64,000 nt of DNA, taken from positions 62,001 to 126,000 of the forward strand of contig MEHQ01003258.1 of NCBI GenBank assembly GCA_008828725.1. The letters run 5' to 3'. Shown here piece by piece: positions 23,520-33,861 of the stretch (the first letter of the stretch is position 1; every line of letters starts with the position of its first letter). The DNA comes from Saccharina japonica (Eukaryota > Sar > Phaeophyceae > Laminariales > Laminariaceae). The notes under the pieces were generated by a model that saw only the letters and a program-made list of their open reading frames with translations, was not told the DNA's origin and searched no databases. Made by a program: the position numbers and the translations under genes.

Positions 23520-24600
23520 GAGTATTGGAGATACCATAATTCAGGTACTTCGTGTACTCGGGGTATTCCGGGGTTCGATATTCCGGGATACTGCTCGTAC
23601 ACGGAGTATTTCGGGTAGGAACACTCTCGATACTGCTTGTACTCGGAGTATTGCGGGATCCCATACTGCGGTTACTCCTTGTACTCCGTGTTTTTTTTTT
23701 TTTTTTTTTTTCCATCCCATTTATTATCTTCGCACTTCCGTCTCTCCCTTCCTAGTCGTAACTCAGATCCGGGGTCACAAAGTAGGCTCCTCTCCCTCCT
23801 CCCCCACTACGGTTCTTGCCTTCATTTTTATCGCGCAGAGGGTTCAGCCTTCCCAACGCTCGTCGACTTTCATCGAATTTTGCTAACTCACGCTCTCGCG
23901 CTTTCTGCTAGTCAAGATATTTTTTTGCGAGAAAAAGTGCCCAAGAGCATGCACTCGGCGGGGCTCGAACTCGCTTTCTTGACGCTTACAGGCTTCGTGG
24001 TTACCTGCTAGCCCACCGGGGCGACCGGGTTCGGGACTTCAGTACTGCTCGTACTCCAAGTACTCCGAGTATTCAGGCCGCCAGTACTCTAATACTCTTA
24101 AGTACTCGGAGCACGAAATGTACTCGATACTCGGAGTATACTCGGAGTGTGAAGAACGTTCGGAGCATCTTTGCGTCATTTCAAAGACTCGGCCGTCATT
24201 CCTCCCAGGTTCTAGGAGCATGTGACTGGCGTTTTTAGCCTTTCAAAATTCACAGATGCTCCTATTACCTGGAAGTATAATTGGAGTATTTTGAAGAACA
24301 AAAAAATCAGGTACTTTGTGTACTCGCATTATTTCGGTGTTCAATACTGTCGATACTCGGAGTACTCCGAGTAATTTAGATGTTTTTACTCCGAGTACTG
24401 CTTGTACTCGAGTATAAGTACTGCTCATACTTCCAGTACTCCGAGTGTTTGGGCCTTCAGTACTGCTCATACTTCAAGTAGTCCGAGTATTTGGGCCACC
24501 AGTACTCTAATACTCTCAGTACTCGGAGTACGAAACATACTCGATACTCCGAGTATATTCGGTGTATCGAGTATTCTCGGAGCATCTGGGTAACGTTCCA
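23520..24600. repeat. Palindromic TACTCGGAGTA satellite
   Basis: Irregular tandem units built around the palindromic word AGTACTCCGAGT / ACTCGGAGTA, in two blocks (about 23520-23690 and 24035-24600) split by a SINE. Units are roughly 25-45 bp and often carry ACTGCTCGTACT. Confidence 0.7.
23691..24028 (-). mobile_element. tRNA-derived SINE, copy 1
   Basis: Read on the minus strand it starts with a tRNA-like head holding an RNA polymerase III A box (TGGGCTAGCAGGT, + strand 24001-24015) and B box (GAGTTCGAGCCCC, about 23960-23972). A body follows with GAAGGCTGAACCC and GGCAAGAACCGTAGTGGGGG, then a 3' domain with CTTTGTGACC and GATCTGAGTTACGACTAG, and a 21-nt poly-A tail. About 338 bp. It uses pol III for its own transcription and would depend on a LINE for movement. 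It interrupts the TACTCGGAGTA satellite. Confidence 0.85.
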
Positions 24601-26311
24601 CTGCGTCCAAACTACCACGTATGCCACGGTACTCGTCTATCGCCAGTGTATTTTGTACCAGTATACAGTACTACATGTTACGACCTACTAGTTCTTATAC
24701 CTGCCTTATACATACGTTTTGTAGTTCTTTCGGACGTACTGCTGGGCCTAAAGTATGACCGCTCGGCATTAGGGCGGAGAGGACCCATATATTCCCTGGT
24801 GGTATGTTTATAGAGCAATGCCTTTGGTGACTCATAAATGAATGAATTCGCCTCTGCTTGCTCCAAAACAATTAAACACAAAAGGACGCCGTGCGCAAGT
24901 CAGCAACAGTGCCACCCAGTTTTACCAATTATGTGTTTACCATCCGTATACATATGTATAGGTACCAAATGGACATTTTCCCGGAATACTTTCACTTTTC
25001 GCCTCCGGCCGCGGGTCTTTTCTCGCGCTGTCGGCTGCGGGGCACGCAGGGGGGCCGCGTGTAGACCACGGCGCAAGGGCGGGCCCCGGCCGAGGCCCGT
25101 GGGGCGTGCTCTGGGCCTTCAAAGTCACGAATTCTGGCAAATAACCTCAGGGGAGACGTTCCGACTTGACACCGCCTTGCAACTATCATGCAAAACCTGC
25201 CGCACGCCTGGTTTTTGGTCGTTTTTGACCCACCGCATGAACGGAACACACACACCACGCACCACCTACGAGACAATAATAAGGACCATACCGCTTGACA
25301 TTGAACGAGGCACACATAAAGCGTCGTGCAGCAGTAGTAGTTGGTACCACGTTGCATTGATCTGCTCTCTATGCTGTGTACATGCGCATTTTATGTAAAT
25401 CTGCAAATTTGGTGCCAACAATTTTCAAGCTAGGTGGAGTACACGTACATACACAGATCTACGATGAGTACGTATGCATGCATATCATAGTCTATCTACG
25501 TAAAACGATAGGCCGATCAACATGCGGACGGATATTTTAGTACAGCAGTCTTTCAGCAGTATTAATAGTACTACGTACGAGTACTGCTGGATGTTACGGG
25601 TGCATGTCTAGACCTGAAACTACAAAGCAACCAAGGCGCCACTTATCAAACAGCACAGCAGTACAGCAGAAGAAGCTGTATAACACGCAGTAGCAGCCGC
25701 TGTTCAGATCGTTGCCTTTGTGACGGCTGTGCTGTCCAGTATGCGTGAGCAGGACCCGTACCACACAGCTACCAGGGGAGATCCAGCAGGTGTAGTTGTG
25801 AAAGCTATGTACGAAGTACCAGGTATACTATACCGCTGTGTTCTGTCTTTCTTTGTATGGGCGTGTCAGTGTGTATGTTTGATGTATCCTATTCCAGCAA
25901 AAACACCCACCTGTGATCACGCAGTACAGCAGCGGTTGAAAACAGCAAAACAGCTAATACCCGTCAAGAGTATGTATAACACTTTATACTCGCGAGATTT
26001 TGCGCTCCGGGCACCCGGGTACCCAACTGTTCGACGGGTACCCTTACTTAGACGAGTACTCGGCTGCTAAACACGCACCCAGGGTACTCTGCTCTCCAGC
26101 ATAACAGCTAGATCTAACTGAACTGCTGTGTGTGCTCTGTGTACTTACTCGTTGTGTATTGTGTATTGTATGTGCTCTGTGCTATGCTGTCGGTACCGTT
26201 CTGTGTGCAGGCACTTTTCTGTTGTATGTGTGTACTCTGGGTGTGCTCTGTGTGTTTAGTCTTCGTACTGAACTATTTTGCCCTCGATGTACTCTTGTGT
26301 GATATGTGATA
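24601..26311. other. Noncoding; GC-rich block at 24990-25130
   Basis: A 186-codon + frame at 24838-25398 crosses a GC-rich block and has no domain; the opposite strand is also open. 26100-26270 is a TGTGCTCTGTGT-rich low-complexity stretch. No gene called. Confidence 0.3.
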
Positions 26312-26550
26312 CTAGGGAATAAGTGGCCCTCCCGCCCCCACGGCGGTAGGGCCAGATTGAAGCAAGTATGAATGGAGATGATAGAGGGTCGAAATAAATA
26401 TAATAGGAATACATAGGAAACAAATTGACGGCGAAGGTTAATCGGAGTACAAATAATGGTGAAGAAAATAGAAACGATGGGGACATAAACACAACCAAAG
26501 ATAAAAGAGCTGCCAAACAGTTAGACTTTGCGCATAGGATTCCTTTGTTT

Positions 26551-26621
26551 CCGTGGTTTTCTGCTTTCGGGAATGTTATGAGTGGTCAACGCTGAAGGTC
26601 ATGCTGCACATTGTCGGATGG
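26551..26621 (+). repeat. Dispersed repeat R1, copy 2
   Basis: Shares CCGTGGTTTTCTGCTTTCGG at its start with copy 1 (9609-9679) and TGCACATTGTCGGATGG at its end. It is followed by a GATGATAATAATGATAAG simple tail. Confidence 0.65.
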
Positions 26622-27286
26622 CAAAGATGATGATAATAATGATAAGATATAATACGCTGAAGAAGACAGGAGAAGGCAAGAAACAATAACGAACATATAA
26701 ACACAAGACTGTCAACCTGATAACTCCGGAATTAAAGAAGAGTAAACAACGTCGACAGCTCTAGCACAAAGCGTGTAGGGGCAAACCTATCCTCGGTTGT
26801 CAATATTACAATGTCGGCGGATTTCCGAAGTCTAGATATAGGCCAACATACGAGTATAAGCATCCGTGCATGAACACATCCCTGCGTAAATATAAACGAT
26901 CTTGCTCAACGACTGTGGCCTTGGCTAGGGTGAAGAGTCACCGTCGCCAGTGTACGAGAGAGTGCTGTGTGCTGTCTTACGTACTCATATATCACTCGTA
27001 TACCTGCACATACATACTCGTCGAAATGCTTCTTGGAGCCGGGTCGTGGATACCAAACAACAACACATGTACTACTGTACGTCAACTCAACACTACTATG
27101 ATACACCATCATCAGCACTTATACGAGTAACATCACCAGTGTGGTACGAGAGGAGGGTGTCTTGTGAACTCGTATACTCGTACATCTATTAATTATATAT
27201 AGACAGCGTGATGCCCACTTTAAACTTCATTACAGTATTGTTCGTTAATACCAACTTGTTTTCTGAAAAAAAAAAACTCAAATACT

Positions 27287-27702
27287 CCAAATCAACTTTT
27301 GCAAGCTCCCTTCGTGCTGCCTTCATTCAAACCTCGCATACTCCGAAATCACCTTGTAAGCTGCTGTAAGCTGCCTTCATTCAACGTTCCAAGATTTTGT
27401 CCTTTGCGACGTCATCTTCGACACACGTGTGTTCCTGCCCTCCAGTCACGCACGCGTGACGCGAGAAGGAACCTTCCCCTTACAAAAACATATATCCCTC
27501 CAAATCAACTTTTGCAAGCTCCCTTCGTGCTGCCTTCATTCAAACCTCGCATACTCCGAAATCACCTTGTAAGCTGCTGTAAGCTGCTTTCATTCAACGT
27601 TCCAAGATTTTTTCCTGTGCGACGTCATTTTCGACACACATGTGTTCCTGCCCTCCAGTCACGCACGCGTGACGCGAGAAGGTACCTCCCCCTTACAAAA
27701 AT
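27287..27702 (+). repeat. 213-bp tandem duplication
   Basis: Two head-to-tail copies with a 213-bp period (starts 27287 and 27500), differing at a small number of sites. 213 is divisible by three, so a 147-codon frame (27299-27742) stays open through both. The product is basic, with no family motif, and each copy repeats the same 71 residues. Confidence 0.9.
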
Positions 27703-27762
27703 TTTACGTCCCGCCGCGTTGTCCCGCCGCGTTGTAGGTTGAGATTGTCGGTTGAGATCATA

Positions 27763-27905
27763 TCAACATCCAATTCCGCCGCAAATTGCCGTTACATAGC
27801 GAAAACACGCCGCTATTCTTTATTTTATTAACCTCAACATTCAATTCCGCCGCAAACTGCCGTTACATAGCAAAAACACGCCGCTTTTCTTTATTTTTTT
27901 AACCT
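27763..27905 (+). repeat. 71-bp tandem duplication
   Basis: Two copies (starts 27763 and 27834), each with CAATTCCGCCGCAAA and AAAACACGCCGCT followed by TTCTTTATTTT. Noncoding. Confidence 0.85.
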
Positions 27906-28159
27906 CCACTTTTCCTCATCGCCCAAAGACATCACCTCCCCCTTTCATCATATCCTGCCAGCTAATCTACACGTCAGCCTTTAACCAATCAAGTATGCCT
28001 TCGACGACAAGAGGATCTCACAAAGCCAAGGTGAACGGCATGTCAGAGTTTACTGTAATACTGCCGTGTCCCTGACTTTCATTCTTATCGTACCACGTTC
28101 TTACCAACTAACACTCCGGTCCTCGTCATATACCATTGGAATAAGAGTCGTTCGGCCCT

Positions 28160-28669
28160 GCTGCTGCTCACTCGGTGATGTATCGGGGGTGGTACAGTCG
28201 TAGACGGCCGCGAAGTTCTAGGTGTATACGCGCCCGTATCTATTACCGTAGCAACCATCATCCGTCGCCCGTATCTGTTACCATAGCAATCATCATCCGT
28301 GCGTACCAACTTTCATCTGTACGTTCACACTTTGATATTCTACGAGCATCGTCTGGCCTCTGCTCAGGATGCACGAATCCGACACTCTCTTCTCTCGATG
28401 ACCGATATTGTTACAGCGTTCTTCGTGTGGATACATACATATTGTCTATCACCACTGCTGCTGCCGTTTCCATCATCCGCATCTTTGTAATTAAGTAACT
28501 TCGACTTCGTTTTCATCTCATTATCGTACCAGCACAGTCCTCTGACTGCACAGCTATACAGCAGTAGAAGTGCTGCTCTGATGCTGCTGCTACTGCTGCT
28601 GCTGCTGCTCACTCAGTGATGTATCGGGGGTGGTACAGTCGTAGACGGCCGCGAAGTTCTAGGTGTATA
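28160..28669 (+). repeat. Direct repeat of ~68 bp (28160-28228 and 28602-28669)
   Basis: Near-identical segments starting CTGCTGCTCACTC and ending GCGAAGTTCTAGGTGTATA. The first lies after an unrelated CGGCCCTG, the second after a CTG-repeat run. Together with the neighbouring repeats it shows that this part of the element has been shuffled by local duplication. Confidence 0.85.
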
Positions 28670-28760
28670 TAACGCTGTCGCACGATGTTTTAAGACGAAA
28701 ACGACGTACTGCAATGAATGGTGTCGGTGTTTGACGGGTTCATAAATTAATGTGCCGGTT

Positions 28761-29090
28761 CGACGAAATGTGATGCTTCGAAGTACGTCGTACGTAGGTA
28801 TGTACAGACCAACAACGTAAACCGACGTCGGTACCTGATGTACTTTTTGATCGTTTACGAGTGGATTGCGTAGTATCAACTTGTTTCCTTTTATGACGGC
28901 TTGCGTAGCTTCCCCCCCCTCAGCGCATCCAGGCAGGTCGCGCGTGGCTGTGGACACGCGGGTAACAGCCGGCTACGCAAATGTGATGCTTTGAAGTACG
29001 TCGTACGTACGTATGTACAGACCAACAACAGTCGACGAAATGTGATGCTTTGAAGTACGTCGTACGTACGTATGTACAGACCAACAACAG
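28761..29090 (+). repeat. ~59-bp repeat, three copies
   Basis: Copies at about 28761-28817, 28976-29031 and 29033-29090 share CGACGAAATGTGATGCTT and GAAGTACGTCGTACGTA, ending CAGACCAACAAC. The last two are in tandem and almost identical. Confidence 0.85.
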
Positions 29091-29227
29091 CTACAGCAGT
29101 AGAAGTGCTGCTCTGGTGCTGCTGCTACTGCTGCTGCTTACTCTTCCTTAGTTCCCGAGTTGTTAAAGTAGCAGTCGCTTCGTTGTGACTTGATAATTTA
29201 GGGTGCAATATATGCATTTTTTTACAG

Positions 29228-29426
29228 AGAAACAGCAGCGGCATCGGCGGATATATCAACAGCTAGACGCGCGCGCACACTGGATGCAGCGAGGCAGCAG
29301 CAACTAATCGAAAGGGAGGGGCAAGAGGATGACGGCCAAGAGGAAGTGGATGTGGAAAACGAGGACAACGAGGGAGAGGAGGTCGAGGACGACGAGGGGA
29401 GCGACGAGTACAGGTGCATCGGTTAG
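29228..29426 (+). CDS. Candidate acidic 3'-terminal exon
   Basis: A textbook 3' splice site (a T-rich tract ending TTTTTTTACAG at 29227) is followed by 65 codons open to a TAG at 29424-29426. The first ~25 residues are Ala/Arg/Gln-rich. The rest is extremely acidic, with runs such as EDDGQEE and EGEEVEDDEGSDEY. An AATAAA lies at 29500-29505. I infer a last or near-last exon of a spliced gene, perhaps the eroded gene of the surrounding TIR element. No catalytic domain is visible and no upstream exon was identified. Confidence 0.4.
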
Positions 29427-30056
29427 TGGAGGAAGGACTACACAGGGAGCGAGAACGATCGCCTTTTCGATGATAATGGCGAAAACGTCGACAACGACTA
29501 ATAAACTTGCAGTGTGAAATTTCAAGGAAGGAGCAAGCACGACTAATAAGTATTGCACAATTCATAATTTTAACGCAAGTTGAGGTCCTAAATGAAGTGA
29601 CTCACGAAATAGTTTTCATGCATTTATATTTCCGCCCGCAGTTTCGTGCAAATGTATTGTCTTGTTTTCAAACGACGAAGTATATGCTTGTGCTCATATG
29701 ATATCCTGCGCTTTTAAGTTAGTTTTCTTGTGTACTCTATCAAAATCAGATAATGCACTGTTTACTCCTAGAGTGCGCTCCTTTTAATGATATTTCATGG
29801 ACCGATCTTCATATATATATTTCTACTTCGTTTACATGATTTCGCTTCGCGCTATACGTAAACCTATTATTGCTGTGTTTCGGCCGTTCCGCTGCACCGT
29901 GGTCGGCATAAATGCGTTGCGGCGCTCATCATTTGTGAAACACGGGGCCACTATTGATGCCCATCCTATGTATTGCCTCACCTAATATAGCTCCTATATT
30001 ATCTACAGGAATCTGGCCCGACCGCCGTGGGGGCGGGAGGGCCTTTTATTCCCTAG

Positions 30057-31848
30057 TATGATATATACCTGCACATACATACATCTTGTCGGAAGCGCCC
30101 GGTAACATCTTGTCGGAGATCACCGTAAGGATCTCCCATGCAAGTATCACCAATTCACCCTGTCATAAGATCTCCGTATCTTATCGTGCAAACCAGATCT
30201 CGTGTGATCAACAACCTGGCGTCTCTTCGACGCGTACACAGACAAGAAGGAAAGTGCCACAGGCTCAAGCTGTGAACCTGGAGCCCGTATTCATACTTGT
30301 ATTCATACGAGTACGCATGTACGACGGGGATGCGTAGTTGATACCAGGTTCGTTCATACCAGGTACCAGACAGCACATACATACATACTCGTACATACGT
30401 CAAGTACTCGTACGACGACGGGGATACTTGGTTTTTTATACCAGGTACGTATCATATACAAGAAAAAAATCGCATTTTTTCAAGTTTGACATTTTGACAT
30501 ATCGATCGACAAACCCAACGACTGCGTCATAAACTCTGAACGCATCGCGCTGGTGAGGACCTCCGATCCACCCTACGAGCGTAGAGCCACAGTTCTCACG
30601 CCTCGGTCGATGATATGCGGAGGGCGCAGAGCAGGCGTCTGACGAAAACACAGTTGGCAGCTGAGTTCAAAACAGAACACGAAAACTCTATCCGATCGCA
30701 AGAACGAGTGTTTTAAGGTTTTTCGACGAAGACCGTCGGACGCAGCAAGCAACCGCTCGCCCCCTAGACTACGAATCGTAATGATACCTTCGAGGCCGCT
30801 ATGTACACTTGCTGGCCTTGCCTGGTACAAAGGTCGTTAGTCGTGGACTGAGTCTATGTCGAGATCGAAGGTCAATCATCGCATGCAGAATATTGTTCTA
30901 TTTGTGGTTGATTTGGGAATTGGGCATCAAAGCGAACTAACTGCTGTACGAAGATTTTTTTTTTCATCAGCGCTACTCTAAATTGCTATGATAAAGTGGG
31001 CATCAAAGATCACTTGATTAAAGTATTGTTTTTTGGGCATCAGAAGAACTATATATAATAGATAGATGTGTGCTGCTGTACGTAGCAATATCCTACGACG
31101 GCCTGCTCAGTCGGGGTCATCCATAACGAACAGAAAACGAAACTCACGAGTTGTGACATTAAGTCCAAGAATATTTGCGAGTGGTGCGCGAGTGGGGCCG
31201 GGCCGGGCCGGGCGCGTGATACAATCACCGACCGAATGGCGACGAAGGCTGTGATGTTTCAATCGCCCGCGCCGCCGGTGTGGCCCTGCTGGCAAGATGC
31301 CAATGTCACAGGTCGTATGCCCGGCCTCGCCCGGATTATCAGGGTACTTTGCTTCGTTTTTGTTTGAGACGTGCCGCTTCCTCCTGGAGGTTTCGCCAGC
31401 GCAATGTTCTCGTTCGCCAGCGCCCAGCGGTTGCTTTGGGGAGCCACTTGCTGTCCGCAATCGGTATAGGCGACAGAGTCAGCTGTATGCCCTCATATCT
31501 GGTCTTTGGATATACCGTTGGGGTTGCGTGGATTATACACGAAGTACACTTATCAGGCGCATTTACTGCAAAAATGTATTATAATACAGTACAAGTAAAG
31601 TAACGACAAAAAACATGACGCAGCCGGTATAGGTGCCTGCAGTTAAGAAATAACGTGTCGAGAAAAATGAGCTCAGATTGGCACGAACAATAGAAAACTT
31701 CGATTAACAAACACAGATCACCAGTGTGTGATCGACTGTAAACCCTACACAAAATAGTTAGATCGACGTCGGAAACAAAATAAGTCGTTGAGCCCGGACA
31801 TCAAACTGAAGAAGCTTCTTAACACCGGGAGCCCACTGTACCTCAGAT
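30057..31848. other. Noncoding, nothing recognised
   Basis: A 71-codon minus frame at 30436-30651 and scattered frames near 31100-31600 have no motif. 30880-31040 repeats a GGGCATCA(A)AG word three times. No gene called. Confidence 0.4.
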
Positions 31849-32328
31849 ATGATATCATCTATTAATAGTGACATTTATTTGTTTTGTATAAGAAATTGTC
31901 CTCGCTACTACTTTTCCCCTTACACTATACAGCAGTCTATGCAACACAAGTTTGCTCCAAAAAGGGTCAAAAAAGGGAAGTGCGAAGCATGTGCGATCTA
32001 TTTTCACCTTGCTACACCCCCGGGATTTCAAGTGACCAACATCCCGAAGGGGAACCTTGTAATATGTACATATCCCGGTGCAACACACTGGTCATTTGCC
32101 CCATTCAATCATGTACAAGGTTCATCGTTCGAACAGAGCTCAACATTATTGAACGTGGCTGATCCAGGCGATATTATATGTTTTCGCCACAAATTGTGGG
32201 CACATGAAATAGGTTCGATACATAATGCGGGGAATCAACATCGTGATGGGCGGTTTGTGACATTGGCAATTGAGGGAGGTTTAAAACGATTATGGATTAA
32301 ACGCGGATGCTTCGCACGGAGCGATTGA
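31849..32328 (+). CDS. Hypothetical 159-codon ORF, weakly 2OG/PhyH-like C-terminus
   Basis: This is one of the few open frames here not mirrored by a long frame in another register, and its amino-acid make-up is protein-like. The last ~90 residues contain YPGATHW, then DPGDIICFRHKLWAHEIG, then an Asn..His..Asp-Gly-Arg-Phe-Val stretch. The order recalls the GD(I/L)..F....H....N....R run near the C-terminal iron and 2-oxoglutarate ligands of phytanoyl-CoA-dioxygenase-like proteins. I do not see a clear His-x-Asp pair, so activity is doubtful. It is shorter than the family (usually about 250-300 residues) and could be one exon of a spliced gene, or a relic. The start is simply the first ATG. Confidence 0.35.
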   Translation: MISSINSDIYLFCIRNCPRYYFSPYTIQQSMQHKFAPKRVKKGKCEACAIYFHLATPPGFQVTNIPKGNLVICTYPGATHWSFAPFNHVQGSSFEQSSTLLNVADPGDIICFRHKLWAHEIGSIHNAGNQHRDGRFVTLAIEGGLKRLWIKRGCFARSD

Positions 32329-32449
32329 ACAAGACAAATGAAAAATCATTACAAGACACGCTAGTTACATCAGACGGCAACGGTGCGTCACGCATAAAAT
32401 AGCGGCCGGCTTCAAATCTATGCAGAAATGTTGATTATATTTTCAGGGT

Positions 32450-32790
32450 GTCACGAAGGCCGAGTCTAGTGGTCAGTTTCAAATGCTACTAGTATTGGTA
32501 CCCGAGTTCGAACCCCAACGTGGTGAGATTTCTACTTTTTTTGCAATAATACAAATGAAACCAATTAATTGCTGAGATCGCCTTCGTAGCGCGGGTAGGC
32601 GGACTTCCAAGCGAGTCAACGAGGGAAGAAAGTTCTGAAACTTTCTCGAGATAAAAAAGCCAGACATGAACTGTTGTGCGGGGGGGGGGGGGAGAAGAGC
32701 CTGCTTTGTGACCAAGGATCTGAGTTACGACTAGGGAGGAGAGCGAAAAGAAGGGCGAATATAATAAATGAGACAGAAAACAAACCCCCA
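32450..32790 (+). mobile_element. tRNA-derived SINE, copy 2 (different head)
   Basis: The head has a B box CGAGTTCGAACCCC at about 32502-32515 and an A-box-like GAGTCTAGTGGTCAG at about 32462-32476. The middle differs from the SINE at 23691-24028. The 3' domain is shared: a long G run, GAGCCTGCTTTGTGACC, GATCTGAGTTACGACTAGGG and AATAAATGAGACAGAAAA. The same tail on a different tRNA head suggests subfamilies built by head swapping. Confidence 0.75.
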
Positions 32791-33780
32791 AAATGTCGGG
32801 CTCACGGCCACAAATACACACACCGTGTATGCCATACTAGGAGTTGAATACAGACGGCTACGTACCTGCTGCGCCTTCGTTTGGGTGTAATGTATTCACG
32901 GTACTCACAGCACGCTGCCGCTAGTAATTTGTTTCGCCGACGTTCTATAGCTCCCATATATACCAACGACGATGTAGGAAGTATCGGTTTAAGGCCACCG
33001 AGGATCACTCTACAAAACATTGCGGAGATGACGCGCGTATGTGGCTTGCCAAAACATCCCAACGACTCCGAAGCAGGGTGAGGGATTTGGAAGTAAAATC
33101 GGTAGAACAAAAAGTTCAGAAAAAGTGCTTCAAATAACAAAGAGTCCAGATTTGTATAGCCCATGATTGGGCCCAATGAGACAAGTTTGTTTTTCCTAAG
33201 GTTGATCAGTATGTAAGTTACTCGTTGAAGGCCTACCAGCCAACGTTTTGTGAAGGCCTTGTTTTCGTCGGTGACGCAGCCATCGTGCCAAGCTCCCGCG
33301 CGTGAAACAAAATATCGTTTGCTATTCAGCGAGCTTATCGTGTTTCTTGCTCGCCATGTCATGATGACGAAACTCCTCGTGCGTCGTTGCTGGCGCACTC
33401 GACGCCCTAACACACCGAAATAGGGTTAAGGTTGGGGGTTAGCCAAACCCCTAACCCTAACCCTAACGAGCGTGCCTAAACTTTGCCGTCTGTTGCTGCT
33501 AACTCGGAGCTAAACCTATACTAAATCACGAGTCAGATTGATTGGGCCCATCGATAGACTGAACATACTCCTTCCACTGCCCGGATCCCGGGTGATATAG
33601 TACGAAGTGCGGACGGCATGCTGCAATCCACACTATTGGCCTTGATTGGGAAACGATCGACTGGCACCCGACGCGCTGGTTCAGTGTATGCCACGAGACT
33701 CACTACTGGATGCACGAACTGTGCTTCCTGTGTAAATATAATAACTGCCGATATTTCGTGAACGATGAAACGTTACTCAC
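32791..33780. other. Noncoding; intron or flank of the beta-helix gene
   Basis: Frames on both strands (up to 203 codons on the minus strand, 32802-33413) overlap each other and have no motif. A telomere-like inverted tract lies at 33421-33468. Confidence 0.35.
33421..33468. repeat. Inverted telomere-like tract
   Basis: A short TTAGGG-like run (TAGGGTTAAGGTTGGGGGTT) is followed within a few bases by CCCCTAACCCTAACCCTAAC, so the G-rich and C-rich telomere strands meet head to head. The tract is under 50 bp and its left half is degenerate. Confidence 0.7.
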
Positions 33781-33861
33781 CCGCAGCTTCACCGGCCGAG
33801 TTGTTGATGAAATCGGCCCTACCATCCATGTTGAGGTTGGACCAGAAGGAAACAATGCCAC
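33781..33861 (-). CDS. Beta-helix repeat exon A (81 nt, phase 1-1)
   Basis: On the minus strand this exon is bounded by a 3' splice site (CATTGTAGCAG, AG at 33862-33863) and a 5' splice site GTGAGT at 33775-33780. It is exactly 81 nt. With one base borrowed at each side it codes for 27 residues with the Pmp-type pattern: Gly-Gly-Ile at the start, Asn-Met-Asp-Gly in the middle, then FINNSA and a closing Gly. FxxN(S/T)A plus GGx is the hallmark of right-handed parallel beta-helix repeats such as those of Pmp-like surface proteins. It is the same module as exons B and C, and the downstream-most of the three. Confidence 0.75.

Larger units (their letters stand above)
26312..30056. mobile_element. 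Candidate DNA transposon with 47-bp inverted ends and TA duplication
   Basis: The left end (26312-26358) and right end (30010-30056) are inverted copies over 47 bp with three differences, starting CTAGGGAATAA and containing CCCTCCCGCCCCCACGGCGG. TA lies directly outside both ends (26310-26311 and 30057-30058), as expected for a Tc1/mariner-type target duplication. The 3.75-kb interior holds a dispersed repeat, several tandem duplications and a spliced acidic exon, but no transposase catalytic region that I can recognise. It is either a non-autonomous or eroded element or, less likely, two chance inverted copies of a short repeat. Confidence 0.55.

Noticed and set aside
24838-25398. 186-codon + frame
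   Set aside because: Crosses AT-rich and GC-rich DNA without change, has no domain, and overlaps minus frames of similar quality.
28085-28670. CRISPR-like array from spaced direct repeats
   Set aside because: Repeats are few, of uneven spacing and length, in clearly eukaryotic DNA and made by local tandem duplication.
32802-33413. 203-codon minus frame beside a SINE
   Set aside because: No motif, mirrored by a + frame, and its 3' end runs up to the SINE tail at 32790.
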